DNA from: Pseudomonadota bacterium
GTDB taxonomy: Bacteria > Myxococcota_A > UBA9160 > SZUA-336
NCBI GenBank assembly: GCA_003247575.1
Contig: QJZC01000009.1
Location: 1-64,000 of the forward strand
Direction: 5' to 3'
Length of the DNA: 64,000 bases
Part shown: positions 44,665 to 54,039 of the stretch, one piece after another
Layout: each line of letters starts with the position of its first letter
How positions within the stretch are numbered: position 1 is the stretch's first letter
The notes under the pieces: generated by a model
The model's database searches: none
What the model saw: only the letters and a program-made list of their open reading frames with translations
Told to the model about the DNA's origin: nothing
Made by a program: the position numbers and the translations under genes

Positions 44665-45831
44665 CTAGCGGCGAGCCTCTGCGCGTAGAGCCACGTCGCG
44701 CGCCAGCTTTACCAAGTAGGGAACGCGATCGCCGAGCTCGGCGAAGCGGGCATCCGACGTCTGTCCGCGTACGTAGCGGATGTATATCTGCTGAATGATC
44801 ACCGCGATCTTCCAGAGCGCGAACGCCTCGTACCAGTCGATCGTTGCGACATCGATGCCGCGTCGCTCGGCGTAGCGCTCGGCGATCTCCGCGCGCGTCG
44901 CAAAGCCGGGCTGGGCAGTCATCGCCGCTCCGGGCGCCCGCAGCGGCGGATCGGTCGCCTCGACCCAGTAGGCGAGCAAGGTGCCGAGATCCATGAGTGG
45001 ATCTCCGAGCGTGGTCATGTCCCAATCCAGGATCGCCACGATCTTGTCCGGATTGCCGTATTCGAACATCGTGTTGTCGAACTTGTAGTCGTTGTGCACG
45101 AGCGACGACTGGGTCGCTCGTGGGAGATTCGCGCGCAGCCACTCGTAGTGCGCGTAGAACTCCGGGGACTCCTGGTGCTTCGCAAGGTCGAAGCGGCTCT
45201 TCCAGCCCTCGACCTGGCGCGCGGCGAACCCCTCGGGTCGTCCGAGATCCGAGAGCCCGGCTGCGACGTAATCGATCGAGTGGAAATCGGCCAGGGTATC
45301 GACCAGGGCCCAACACATGCGCTTTCGCGCGTCTGGAGCCCGATCGAGATCCCCGGGTACCTCTCCCCGCGCGACGGTTCCACGGCAGCGCTCCATCACG
45401 ATGAAGGTCGCCCCGAGGATCGACGGATCCTCGCACAGCGCGTAGGCCTTGGGCGCGGCGGGAAAGACTCCGTCCAGGCCACTCAGCACCCTGTACTCGC
45501 GGGACATGTCGTGAGATTTCGGGGCAACAGGACCGAGCGGGGGTCTGCGCACGACGAGCTCCTGGTCGCCGAAGCGGACGCAATAGGTCAGGTTGGCGTG
45601 TCCACCTGGAAACTGGAGCAACTCCATCTTGCCCGAGAGCCCTGGGATCTCGGCCCGGAGATACGCTTCTAGCTTGGCTTCGTCGAGCTCTTCGCCTGGC
45701 CGAACAGCTGCGACGTCGGTCACCGGCAAGAATTGTGCGCTTTCGGACACGTCGGGGTCTCCCAGGCAGAGATTCGAGATCGCCTCGCGCCAGGCTACCA
45801 CAGCGCGCGTCCGAGGCCGCCGTCCAGCCAT
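44665..45831 (-). CDS. APH-family phosphotransferase (ACAD10/11 N-terminal-like)
   Basis: This 388-residue kinase-like protein has the aminoglycoside-phosphotransferase fold of the type seen in the N-terminal part of ACAD10/ACAD11. It has a glycine-poor loop FPGGHANLTYCVRF, the catalytic loop SLVHNDYKFDN (Brenner motif HxDxxxxN), and DWDMTTLGDPLMD with the metal aspartates. In bacteria these sit with acyl-CoA ligases and probably phosphorylate 4-hydroxyacyl-CoA-type intermediates. It directly follows the acyl-CoA ligase gene (TAG/ATG abutting), so a fatty-acid or alkanoate catabolic pathway is inferred. Confidence 0.87.
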   Translation of the reverse strand: MAGRRPRTRAVVAWREAISNLCLGDPDVSESAQFLPVTDVAAVRPGEELDEAKLEAYLRAEIPGLSGKMELLQFPGGHANLTYCVRFGDQELVVRRPPLGPVAPKSHDMSREYRVLSGLDGVFPAAPKAYALCEDPSILGATFIVMERCRGTVARGEVPGDLDRAPDARKRMCWALVDTLADFHSIDYVAAGLSDLGRPEGFAARQVEGWKSRFDLAKHQESPEFYAHYEWLRANLPRATQSSLVHNDYKFDNTMFEYGNPDKIVAILDWDMTTLGDPLMDLGTLLAYWVEATDPPLRAPGAAMTAQPGFATRAEIAERYAERRGIDVATIDWYEAFALWKIAVIIQQIYIRYVRGQTSDARFAELGDRVPYLVKLARDVALRAEARR

Positions 45832-47520
45832 CTAGCCTTGGATGCGGCGCTCCTTGCCCTGCCACTCGCGCTCACGCAAGCGGAACTTCTGGATCTTTCC
45901 GGTGGCCGTCTTGGGTAGCTCGCAGAACTCGACCGACTTGGGGCACTTGTAGCGCGCGATGTGGGCGCGGGCGAATTCGATGATCGATGCCTCCGTCGCC
46001 TGGGCTCCCGGACGCAAGGTTACGAACGCCTTCGGGACCTCGCCCCAGTGATCGTGTGGGACCCCGACCACCGCGACTTCCTGCACGTCGGGGTGCTCGT
46101 AGAGCGCGTTCTCGACCTCGATCGTCGAGATGTTCTCGCCTCCCGAGATGATGATGTCCTTGCTGCGGTCGCGCAGCTCGATGTATCCGTCCGGATGCAT
46201 CACGCCGACGTCCCCAGAGTGGAACCAGCCCCCACGGAACGCCCGCGCGGTCGCCTCGGGGTCGTCGAAATATCCGAGCATGACGTTGTTGCCACGCATC
46301 ACGACCTCGCCCATCGTCTCTCCGTCGCTCGGCACGTCCCGCATCTCGTCGTCGACCACACGCAGGTACACGGAGTGCACGTAGGGAACCCCCTGCCGCG
46401 ACAGAACCCGCGCGCGTCCGGCCGCGTCCAGCCGGTCCCAGCCGGGTTGAGGCTCGCACAGCACGTGAGGTCCGTAGGTCTCCGTCAGACCGTAGAGGTG
46501 GGTGATCTGGATCCCGAGCTTCTCCATGCCCTCGAGCAAGGTGGGTGACGGTGGAGCCCCGCCGGTACACACGCGCAGGCGAGGCTCGAAAGGGGTCTGG
46601 GGCACCTCTGGGTGGCTCGCGAGCATGAGCAGGACGGTCGGCGCCGCATTGAAATGGGTGACGCGTTCCTGGCCGATCAGCCGAAAGATCTCGGGCGGAT
46701 CGATCGAACGTAAACACACGTGTGTCCCCCCTGCAGCGGTGACGGCCCAGGGCATGCACCAGCCGTTGCAGTGGAACATGGGCAGGGTCCACAGGAACAC
46801 CGCGTCGCTGGTCAGTGACATGGCCGCCATCTGACCGAGAGCGTTCAGCGCCGCCCCCCGATGCGTGAACACCACCCCCTTGGGCATACCCGTCGTGCCC
46901 GAGGTGTAGTTGATGGAGAGAGGGGTCAGCTCATCGTCGAGCTCGCTCCGGATGGGCTTGATTGGTGCACTCCCAGCCTCGACGACGTAGTCGCGCGCCT
47001 CCGGGCGCGAAGCAACCTCGGGATCCGGCAGCTCGAGCACGTGCTCGATGGACGACCACCTCGCGCGCTCGGCATCGAGCGGCTTCGCAAGCTCGGGGTC
47101 CACCAGCAGCACGCGAGCCCCCGAGTGGTTCAGAATGTAGCTGACCTCCTTGGGGGCCAGACGGGTGTTGATCGACACCAAGGGCGCGCGCAGAAGCGGC
47201 ATCGCGAAATGCGCGACCAAGTGCCAGGGCGTATTCGGCGACAAGACCGCGACGCGATCGCCGGGCCTGATGCCGAGCGACTCCAGGAAGCCAGCCATGC
47301 GGCCGACCTCTTCGGCCAGCTCCGCGTAGCACAGCCGTCGATCCCCGTAGACCACCGCCGTGCGCGCTCCGAACACCCTCAGGCTCCGCTCCAGATAGAC
47401 GATGGGTGTCAGCGGGTCGTACGACACCGAAGCTCCGCGGGTCTCCGGCACACCGGCGGCACTCGCTATCGCGGGGCCGGATACCCTCATTTCGTCCGAA
47501 TGTTCGCTCGTGTTGGTCAT
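45832..47520 (-). CDS. AMP-dependent acyl-CoA ligase
   Basis: From ATG 47520 (AGAGGA upstream) the product is 562 residues. P-loop A3 is YTSGTTGMPKGVVFTHRG, and A5 is YGLTETYGP. The hinge region is GGWFHSGDVGVMHPDGYIELRDRSKDIIISGGENIS in pieces. The lysine of motif A10 is TATGKIQK. It activates a fatty or aryl acid as acyl-AMP and acyl-CoA; the chain preference cannot be read. The 3' end abuts the phosphotransferase gene. The frame to 47898 crosses three 14-bp repeats and is not a gene. Confidence 0.95.
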   Translation of the reverse strand: MTNTSEHSDEMRVSGPAIASAAGVPETRGASVSYDPLTPIVYLERSLRVFGARTAVVYGDRRLCYAELAEEVGRMAGFLESLGIRPGDRVAVLSPNTPWHLVAHFAMPLLRAPLVSINTRLAPKEVSYILNHSGARVLLVDPELAKPLDAERARWSSIEHVLELPDPEVASRPEARDYVVEAGSAPIKPIRSELDDELTPLSINYTSGTTGMPKGVVFTHRGAALNALGQMAAMSLTSDAVFLWTLPMFHCNGWCMPWAVTAAGGTHVCLRSIDPPEIFRLIGQERVTHFNAAPTVLLMLASHPEVPQTPFEPRLRVCTGGAPPSPTLLEGMEKLGIQITHLYGLTETYGPHVLCEPQPGWDRLDAAGRARVLSRQGVPYVHSVYLRVVDDEMRDVPSDGETMGEVVMRGNNVMLGYFDDPEATARAFRGGWFHSGDVGVMHPDGYIELRDRSKDIIISGGENISTIEVENALYEHPDVQEVAVVGVPHDHWGEVPKAFVTLRPGAQATEASIIEFARAHIARYKCPKSVEFCELPKTATGKIQKFRLREREWQGKERRIQG

Positions 47521-47889
47521 CGTCGGTCCTCTACTCATTCGTAGCCCCGCGTGGTCCGTAGCCCGGCAGACTCTCTCGTAGCCGTCTTCTCGTAGCCATC
47601 TTCTCGTAGCCATCTGACTCGACAGTTGCGCGATCCCCCGCGCGCAAGCACCACGCCGCGCGCGGGGCTCCATCGTACCCAGAGCGTACGCTCGTGGGCT
47701 ATGCATCCGCGCGCGCTCCCCTCGCCGCAGCGGGCGGGCCAGGGCGCGGCAAGCGGGCCAGCCGGTCGGCCGCGGGCAACAGAGTGTTCGCGAGCGCGAC
47801 ACCGATCGAGGCTTTGCCAAGCCCTTTCCCCAGGTGGTAGGGTGTAGCCGAGCGCGGGCACGATACCTCATGAGGAGCTGCGGAGTCAG
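47521..47889. other. Divergent intergenic region with 14-bp tandem repeats
   Basis: This 369-base gap separates the ligase from the cyclase. Three units of TCTCGTAGCC(A/G)TCT occur at 47574-47615. GTAGCC also recurs imperfectly at about 47541 and 47558. The remainder is GC-rich and non-coding. Promoters for both flanking genes must be here, but no convincing -35/-10 pair is visible. Confidence 0.5.
47574..47615. repeat. Three 14-bp tandem repeats
   Basis: Units at 47574-47587, 47588-47601 and 47602-47615 read TCTCGTAGCCATCT, with one substitution in the first. There are no spacers, so this is not a CRISPR. The location, 55-95 bases upstream of the ligase start codon, would suit a multi-site operator or a slippage-prone tract. 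Confidence 0.85.
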
Positions 47890-49233
47890 GTGGTTCACTT
47901 CCCACTGCGGCTCAAACTCGCCCTGTTAGCGAGTCTCTTGCTGATCGGAACGATCGGAACGGTGTCGTTGCTCGTGCTGGAGCGGCTGACCGCCACGGTC
48001 GAGCACGAAGCGCGCGAGCGGCTTCTCTTCATGGCCACGAATCTCGCGGACAACGCGCGCGATGCCGTGCTCGCGCAAGAGGAGCTCGTGGTGGATCAGC
48101 TGCTGCGCACGATCGCGCAGCAGCCCGGCGTCGGCACCGCGCGCGTGGTCGACGAGCAGGGAGCCGTGATCGGCTCGTCCGACCCAGAAGACGAAGGCCG
48201 CAAGGTCAAGCGGTTGGCCACCGCGGAGCCCGTCGTCATTCTGCGCGAAGGCGACTCACTCGCCGTATTCGTGCGCATGCGTTTCTCGGACGTCGATATC
48301 GGTGAAGCACAGGTCGCCCTGGATCTGGGCAGCATCATCGGCCCCGTGCTCGCAACCACGGCGCTCGACATCGCGCTCGCCTCGAGCGCACTGCTGATCC
48401 TCGGAATCCTTATCGCATTCGCGATGTCTGCACGCATCACCCAACCTCTGCGACGCCTGCGGCTCGCGGTCAACGCGTTGGCAGCGGGGGACACCTCGGC
48501 ACGTGTACCCGTGACGACGCGAGACGAGGTCGCCGACCTGACCGTCGCCTTCAACGAGATGAGCCGGAACCTGCACGAGAAGGAGCGCGTCGAGAGCGCT
48601 TTCCGTCGCTATGTGAGTGATCACGTGTTGCGCGAGGTCCTCGAGAATCCCGAGAAGATTCAACTCCACGGCGAGCGGCGCGAAGTCACCGTGCTCTTCA
48701 TCGACATTCGCAAGTTCACGCGCCTGACGACCGAGATGGGTCCCGAGCGCTTGATGGCGTATCTGAACTCCGCACTCGGCTTGATCACGAATCGGCTGCT
48801 CGACCACGGTGCGACGGTGGACAAGTATCTCGGCGACGCGGTGCTCGCATACTTCGGCACACCGATCCACACTCCCGATCATCCGCAACGCGCGGTGGCC
48901 TGCGCGATCGCGATCCAGCGCTCGATCCGCGAGCACAACGCCAAGATGGAGACCTCCGGCGAGCCATTTCAGCGCCTCGACGTCGGAATCGGCATTCAGA
49001 CGGGAGAGGTGGTAGTGGGTAACGTGGGTTCCGAGCTCAAGATGGACTACACCGCCATCGGTGACGCGGTGAACGTAGCCAGCCGGCTACAGGCGTTGGC
49101 CAAGGCGGGCGAGATCCTGATCACGGGCACGACGCTCGAACGTGTCGGTGATCTGGTCGAAACGCACGCGCTCGGCCCGCACGAGCTCGAGGGGCGTGAG
49201 GAACCCGTAGATCTCTACCGTGTGATCTACTGA
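47890..49233 (+). CDS. Membrane-bound class III adenylate/guanylate cyclase with HAMP domain
   Basis: This 447-residue protein (GTG start) has two membrane helices (about 7-25 and 158-182) around a periplasmic sensor region of about 130 residues. A HAMP domain (about 185-235) and a C-terminal class III cyclase domain follow. Metal aspartates are D272 (FIDIRKFT) and D316 (GDAVLAYF). The substrate/transition-state motifs DKYLGD, DYTAIGD and AVNVASRLQ are intact, so cAMP production is likely. It is upstream of two lipoprotein genes on the same strand. The sensor ligand is unknown. Confidence 0.92.
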   Translation: MVHFPLRLKLALLASLLLIGTIGTVSLLVLERLTATVEHEARERLLFMATNLADNARDAVLAQEELVVDQLLRTIAQQPGVGTARVVDEQGAVIGSSDPEDEGRKVKRLATAEPVVILREGDSLAVFVRMRFSDVDIGEAQVALDLGSIIGPVLATTALDIALASSALLILGILIAFAMSARITQPLRRLRLAVNALAAGDTSARVPVTTRDEVADLTVAFNEMSRNLHEKERVESAFRRYVSDHVLREVLENPEKIQLHGERREVTVLFIDIRKFTRLTTEMGPERLMAYLNSALGLITNRLLDHGATVDKYLGDAVLAYFGTPIHTPDHPQRAVACAIAIQRSIREHNAKMETSGEPFQRLDVGIGIQTGEVVVGNVGSELKMDYTAIGDAVNVASRLQALAKAGEILITGTTLERVGDLVETHALGPHELEGREEPVDLYRVIY

Positions 49234-49409
49234 ACCGCTCCCGAGGCGAACGTGTGGCCTGCGGTCGCACCCTGTCCTACGTCTCCGCGCACGGACCCAG
49301 GGAGGTCCGCAGGGTCTCGAGGACCGGGATCGGGCCGCTCGAGCCGTCCGACCCGATTCTTCTCGGCGCAGGTGCACCGCATTCGATCGAGCGGGCTAGA
49401 ATTGTGGGC

Positions 49410-50708
49410 ATGTATGCCTCCGGCCGCCGCGCGCGCGCGTTCGCCGTCCAGCAGATTTGGGCTCGGTCGTCTCGCGTCCGGCAGATTTGCGCCCAGCAGA
49501 CGCGCGCCGACCAGATCCGAGATCCAGAGACCCGAGCTCCGCAGATCGGAGCGGTTCGGCAGTCCTGGGGCCGATCGCGTTCCGATCTCACGATCGAGCT
49601 TCCCCCGCCGATCCTGGGGCGCTACGCGCGCATTCTGCTGCTCTTGCCGGCTCTCGTGGGGCTCGCTTCCGCCTGCGTGACCCGCTACGAGGTCGGCTCG
49701 AACCTCTATCGTGAAGGCGATCTTCGAGGGGCGCTGGAGACTTGGCGCGGGATCCAACCCGGAGAGGCAGACCACGAGCTCGCCAAGACGCAGATCACGG
49801 TCGTGGAAGCCGAGTTCGGGCGCATGCTGCGACGCTACGAGAAGCGCGCCGAGTTCTACGAAAGGGAGAACCGTCTGGCCGAGGCGCTGCTCTCCTACCG
49901 TCTCGCACTCAAGCTCGCCCCCGACCAGCCGACTCTGCTGGCCCGGGTGCAGACACTCGTGCGCAAGCTCGACAAGGCTGAGCGCGAGACCCTCGCCACC
50001 ATGCGTACCCAGCTCCAGGCCGGGAAGCTCAAGGACGCCAACGAGTCGGCGCGACAGTTGGAGGAGCTCAACCCATTCAATCCGAGCCTACAGGTCGACG
50101 TGCGCCAGGTACGTGCGGCCCTCGGGGAACGGGTGCTCCGCTACCTGGAGGAGGGAAAGGCCGAGATCGGCAAGGCCATCTACGCCGATTCGCGCGAACG
50201 CGCCCGCACGAACTTTCAAAGGGTCCTCGACCTCGATCCCAAGAACAAGGCAGCACTCGGCTATCTGTCCTATCTGGAGGAACTGACTGAAGCGCGAAAG
50301 AACGCGCGCGGCGGCGATGGCTCTGAAGTAGCGACGCAGATGCCAACTCCGGCACAGTCCGAGATCCTCGCCGAGGGCCACTACACATCCGCCCGACGGG
50401 CGGAGCGAAATGGCGATCCTTTTGCCGCGCTCGTTCAGTACGATCAGGCACTACGCTTGAATCCGAAGCACCCGCGCGCCGGCGCGGCTCGCGACGATCT
50501 CCGCGCGCAGCTGCAGCCCAAGATCGACGAGCTCGAAGCGCGTGCGAAGCGGTACTTCCAGGAGGAGGATCTCCAGAACGCGGTGCTCATGTGGCGACGC
50601 GTGCTTCTGATCCAACCGCGGCGCGAGAGTGCCGCGTACAACCTGGCGCGAGCGGAGCGGATGCTGGCACGGCTGGAGGAGCTGCAGGCGGGTGAAAGTG
50701 GGTCCTGA
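49410..50708 (+). CDS. TPR-containing lipoprotein with repetitive N-terminal leader
   Basis: I place the start at ATG 49410 (432 residues), although the frame opens at 49254. The lipoprotein signal is internal: RYARILLLLPALVGLASAC, lipidated cysteine about C88. The preceding roughly 70 residues are a decapeptide-like repeat (RQIWARSSRV, RQICAQQTRA, DQIRDPETRA) matching a DNA period of about 30 bases. The mature part is TPR-like with helical pairs to the C-terminus. The leader may be post-translationally removed, or the true start may be an unrecognised downstream codon. Cotranscription with the cyclase is likely. Confidence 0.72.
   Translation: MYASGRRARAFAVQQIWARSSRVRQICAQQTRADQIRDPETRAPQIGAVRQSWGRSRSDLTIELPPPILGRYARILLLLPALVGLASACVTRYEVGSNLYREGDLRGALETWRGIQPGEADHELAKTQITVVEAEFGRMLRRYEKRAEFYERENRLAEALLSYRLALKLAPDQPTLLARVQTLVRKLDKAERETLATMRTQLQAGKLKDANESARQLEELNPFNPSLQVDVRQVRAALGERVLRYLEEGKAEIGKAIYADSRERARTNFQRVLDLDPKNKAALGYLSYLEELTEARKNARGGDGSEVATQMPTPAQSEILAEGHYTSARRAERNGDPFAALVQYDQALRLNPKHPRAGAARDDLRAQLQPKIDELEARAKRYFQEEDLQNAVLMWRRVLLIQPRRESAAYNLARAERMLARLEELQAGESGS
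49440..49600. repeat. Degenerate 30-bp-period repeat, antisense pentapeptide-like
   Basis: The element GCAGAT(T/C) recurs at about 49451, 49481, 49510 and 49540, a 30-bp spacing. Read antisense in one frame the region gives a pentapeptide-repeat-like pattern (SDLRSSGLWISDLVGARLLG and GANLPDA). Read sense it gives the decapeptide leader of the lipoprotein above. The DNA periodicity is certain; which strand is meaningful is not. Confidence 0.55.
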
Positions 50709-52194
50709 GCGGGCGCGAAGCGGCCCCCTACATCGCGCTACCGGTCCCGATTCGAGCTGGCAAATCCACCTTCGCACCGCCGAACCGAGCTGGCCCGAGC
50801 TCTCTTGGGCCAGGAGCGCCCCGACCGCCCGGATCTCTGTGCTGGTCCTGATCTGGCTGCTCGGGCTGGGCGGATGCGCCAACACGGGCAGCCAGGTCGA
50901 GAGACTCCTGTCCGTCGAGCCCATGATCCTGAGCTCCGACCGCCCTTCCGACCTGATTCCCCCGGAAGGGCTGCGCGTCACGTCCACCGAGCAGCGCCAG
51001 GTCGCGCTCGCTTGGGACCCGGTGCTCGTAGGCGACGTCAAGGGCTACGCCATCAAACGCTCGCGCGCGCCCGAAGGAGATCACGTACTGATCGGCCAGA
51101 CGGCGTCTCGCTTCGCCACGGTGTTCATCGACTCGGGGTCCGGGCCCGAACGCCTGGGCGATGGTCAGACGTACTCCTACCGCGTGCACCCGTTCGACAG
51201 CTATGGGCGCATCAGTCGCAGCCACGCCCACATCTCAGCGACGACTGAGGCGCGGCCGCCGATTCCCACCGGGCTCCAGAGCTACTCGAACCTGCCGCGC
51301 AAGGTGGCGCTCTCGTGGCAGCCCAGCCCATCCCGATCCGTGGTCGGGTACGCGATCTATCGGAGCCCGACCCCATCCGGTCAGTGGGCCCAGGTCGGCT
51401 TCGCCGAGGGGAGGCTCAATACGGTCTGGGAAGACCCCGTGAACGGGGATCTACGGCTCATGCACTACCGGATCGAGGCGATCAACGCCTTCGGTGCGGC
51501 GAGCGATCCGAGCAGCTTCGTGCGGGCGGTGACCAAGGCCGAGCCGTTGCCTCCGATCGGGCTGGAAGCGGAGCAGAGCGCGCTCGGCGAGCTCGAGCTG
51601 CGCTGGGATCCCAATGTCGAACGCGACCTGGAGCGCTATGAAGTCTTTCGCGCCGACGGTCCCACCCATACGGTCAGTCTCGCGAACCTCGACTCGGACA
51701 CGTCCGTCACCACCCCCTCCCCGAGGGATTCATCCGAGTTCACGAAGGAGCGGCGAGTTGGGCAGGTCTCCGCCAATGAGCTGCGCTTCGTAGACCCGAA
51801 CGTCGGCTGCGGCCAATTCGTCCGCTACCGCGTGCGGGTGATCGATCGAGACCGGCTGATGAGCGCCTACTCCGAGCCTCTGATGGTGGAAGGTGCCACC
51901 ATGAACTTCGAGCTCGACACCTCGGGGCCCACCCCCCGAGTCGTCTGGGATCGAGACCTGCTGGCCCGCTGGCCCTCCGCCGAGATCTCCGAGACGCGGC
52001 AGGCTCTCCCCGACCGGGCTGTCGGGAAGGTCACGGGGCGCAACGACTACGACCTGCAGGGGCTTCCGCCGGGGCTTCACACCCTGCGCATCACCCTGTT
52101 CAACGCGTCCGACGAGCCCGACGTGCGCCGCGAGGAGTCGCCGACCTGCACGATCGAGGTCTCCATCCCTCAGGCCGGTGCAGATACCCCTTGA
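50698..52194 (+). CDS. Lipoprotein with three or more fibronectin type III modules
   Basis: I start at GTG 50698, overlapping the end of the TPR gene; GTG 50692 is equally possible. The 498-residue product has a long N-terminus, a hydrophobic signal VLVLIWLLGLGGC (cysteine about C61) and at least three FnIII modules with the pattern P.GL......G.V.L.W.P......GY.IYR (about 90-200, 205-300 and 310-390). No catalytic domain is visible, so it is likely an outer-membrane or surface structural protein. It ends shortly before a tRNA gene. Confidence 0.83.
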   Translation: MGPERARSGPLHRATGPDSSWQIHLRTAEPSWPELSWARSAPTARISVLVLIWLLGLGGCANTGSQVERLLSVEPMILSSDRPSDLIPPEGLRVTSTEQRQVALAWDPVLVGDVKGYAIKRSRAPEGDHVLIGQTASRFATVFIDSGSGPERLGDGQTYSYRVHPFDSYGRISRSHAHISATTEARPPIPTGLQSYSNLPRKVALSWQPSPSRSVVGYAIYRSPTPSGQWAQVGFAEGRLNTVWEDPVNGDLRLMHYRIEAINAFGAASDPSSFVRAVTKAEPLPPIGLEAEQSALGELELRWDPNVERDLERYEVFRADGPTHTVSLANLDSDTSVTTPSPRDSSEFTKERRVGQVSANELRFVDPNVGCGQFVRYRVRVIDRDRLMSAYSEPLMVEGATMNFELDTSGPTPRVVWDRDLLARWPSAEISETRQALPDRAVGKVTGRNDYDLQGLPPGLHTLRITLFNASDEPDVRREESPTCTIEVSIPQAGADTP

Positions 52195-52239
52195 ATCCGG
52201 CGCCAGCATCCGTAGACTGCCAGTCCCTGATCATCTTGG

Positions 52240-52315
52240 TCCTCGGTAGCTCAGTTGGTAGAGCGGGTGGCTGTTAACCACTAGGTCGTAGGTTCGAGTC
52301 CTACCCGAGGAGCCA
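52240..52315 (+). tRNA. tRNA-Asn(GTT)
   Basis: The acceptor stem pairs TCCTCGG (52240-52246) with CCGAGGA (52305-52311). The D-loop contains AGCTCAGTTGGTAGA and the T arm contains GGTTCGAGTCC. The anticodon stem is GGTGG/CCACT around the loop CTGTTAA, with anticodon GTT at 52273-52275, reading asparagine AAY codons. The CCA end is encoded (52313-52315). No integrase or repeated tRNA fragment is adjacent. Confidence 0.97.
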
Positions 52316-52455
52316 CTCCCTGGCGGCCTCCGAGGCTCGTCACCGCCCGCGCAAGCCTGCGCGCTGCAAGACCAGAGCCCTTGCTCCATTCTGGCTCACG
52401 ACTTCTCGCTCCCAGATGGCTGCCTGAGCCCCGTCCGCAACCTGCAGATGACAGC

Positions 52456-53382
52456 TCACTTCTCGAGTTCGTCGCGAATCGAGTACATGAGCTGGCGGCC
52501 GTCCACGATGAATACATCGAGGTTGCGCCGATGGTTGGCAAACAGACCGTCTGGGCTCGAGTCGAGCACGATCAGCGGTTTGAGCGTTGCCGCCCGACTG
52601 AGCGAGCGCTCTACCTGCTCGAGTAGCTGCAGCACCGTTGCTCGCTCGCGCAGCTCGGGCCCGTACTCCAGCTCGATCGCGCGCGCGATGTGAGCCATGA
52701 CGTGGGCCATGCCCTGCGCGTGATAGAACTGGTCGTCGGTCTCGAAGAAGGAGACGTCCTGCGCATACAGATTCGCGTGCGCGCTGCCCAAGAGATCGGT
52801 CCAGGTCTGGAACAGGCGAATCAGCTCGACGTTGCGCCGATTCATCGGCTTGGACGTCTGCGGGCTGCTGGTCAGGCCCTCCACGTAGCGCCGGAGCGCC
52901 GCCGCTCCCTCGCCGAAACGGTTCTCGGCGGACGGAAACCAGAGCTTGTACTCGTCGTTGCGCAGCTTCGTATCCGCGTCGACGAGATTCTGGTCGTACT
53001 CGGTGGCGGAAACCTTTGTCAGGTTGTCACGCAGCACGCGCGTCGTCTCGCGCACCGTCTGGATGATGCCGAGCTGTCGGTTCGAGTTGTTATCGGCCCA
53101 GATACCCGGCCCCCAGACGACGATATCGTTCGGACGCCAGCCAAACGGTGCATCGAGCTCGTGCTCGACGATCGCCGCGAGGGTACCCGCGAAGACCTCT
53201 CCTGGAACCCGCTCATCCCCACCCGCGAGGGAGGCTTCGAAATCCAGGCGCAGCTGATCGTGCATTCGCTGCATGAAATGCAGCACGATCGGTACCGCGA
53301 GCAGTAGGAGCAGCAGCAAGACCGCACCCCCGCCCCAAAGACGGGAGCGACGATGAACGCGGACCTCTCCCTCCGACGTCAT
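52456..53382 (-). CDS. DUF2333-family membrane protein
   Basis: This 308-residue protein has one N-terminal membrane helix (about 18-37) and a large periplasmic or cytoplasmic helical domain. I recognise it as DUF2333 by the blocks HELDAPFGWRPNDI, NRQLGIIQTVRETTRVLRDNLTK (in pieces), and DDQFYHAQGMAHVMAHI. The family has no assigned function. The gene overlaps the DUF4389 gene by four bases (53379-53382), and these two domains are commonly paired. Confidence 0.85.
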   Translation of the reverse strand: MTSEGEVRVHRRSRLWGGGAVLLLLLLLAVPIVLHFMQRMHDQLRLDFEASLAGGDERVPGEVFAGTLAAIVEHELDAPFGWRPNDIVVWGPGIWADNNSNRQLGIIQTVRETTRVLRDNLTKVSATEYDQNLVDADTKLRNDEYKLWFPSAENRFGEGAAALRRYVEGLTSSPQTSKPMNRRNVELIRLFQTWTDLLGSAHANLYAQDVSFFETDDQFYHAQGMAHVMAHIARAIELEYGPELRERATVLQLLEQVERSLSRAATLKPLIVLDSSPDGLFANHRRNLDVFIVDGRQLMYSIRDELEK

Positions 53383-53780
53383 CCTCGCTCCTGCGCTCGA
53401 GCATCCTTGAGGTCGTTCAATGACCGCTTCACCTCGTGTGCCTCATCTTCTCGGAGATCTTCGGGCTCGTCGCGCACACTCGGAAAATCCGAGAAAGGAA
53501 AAGGCACCCTCGCCTGGTTGTAGGCAATGTAGCGCCAGATCTCATACGAGTAGGCGATCACCCAGCTCGAGAAGGCCCGTAGCCTATACGGGGGGGCCTC
53601 CCGAGTGATGAGCGTCCAGAGGAAGCAGAAGACGATCACGATCCCGAGGACCGACTTGATCACCGCCCAGATCCCGAGCATGAGCAGGGTCAACAGAATT
53701 CGTATCCCGGTGTCGCTGCGCTGGATGCGCGCGCCCTCGCTGTACGGGCCGTGGTGCTCCGGGTCGCTCTTCGGGTCCAT
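53379..53780 (-). CDS. DUF4389-family membrane protein
   Basis: This 133-residue protein (ATG 53780, GAGGAG seven bases upstream) has a membrane helix in LLTLLMLGIWAVIKSVLGIVIVFCFLW, with a charged C-terminal tail (SVRDEPEDLREDEAHEVKR). The segment SSWVIAYSYEIWRYIAYN is characteristic of DUF4389, which often occurs twice per protein; here once. It is upstream of and coupled to DUF2333. Function unknown. Confidence 0.85.
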   Translation of the reverse strand: MDPKSDPEHHGPYSEGARIQRSDTGIRILLTLLMLGIWAVIKSVLGIVIVFCFLWTLITREAPPYRLRAFSSWVIAYSYEIWRYIAYNQARVPFPFSDFPSVRDEPEDLREDEAHEVKRSLNDLKDARAQERG

Positions 53781-54039
53781 CGTCGCTCTCCTCTCGGCCA
53801 CGTGCGAGTTCGAACGTCGATCACACGAGGCCCGACGGTCTGATCCTCGGAGACCCCTGACATTGCACTTCGCATGCCACGCGGTTCGCGGACATACGGC
53901 GCGCGCGGGCCGTCCCTACCCGCAGAGTGTCACCTGGAGCAGTGCAGGTGCAATCTGATTCCTGCAGGTAGGGGGGAGATGCACGCACTCGAGGGCGGCT
54001 GCGGCCGCGAGGCCGCGCACACCCGAGTGGAAGCTGCGC
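53781..54039. other. Intergenic region, nothing assigned
   Basis: This 259-base gap lies on the minus strand between the 141-aa gene and DUF4389. It contains no recognisable hairpin terminator, repeat or conserved RNA. Short open frames in it have no initiation site. Confidence 0.5.

Noticed and set aside
47574..47615. CRISPR array
   Set aside because: Units are 14 bp, directly abutting and without spacers; there are no cas genes.
52240..52315. tRNA-Asn as an attachment site for a genomic island
   Set aside because: No integrase gene and no duplicated tRNA 3' end are visible on either side within the window.
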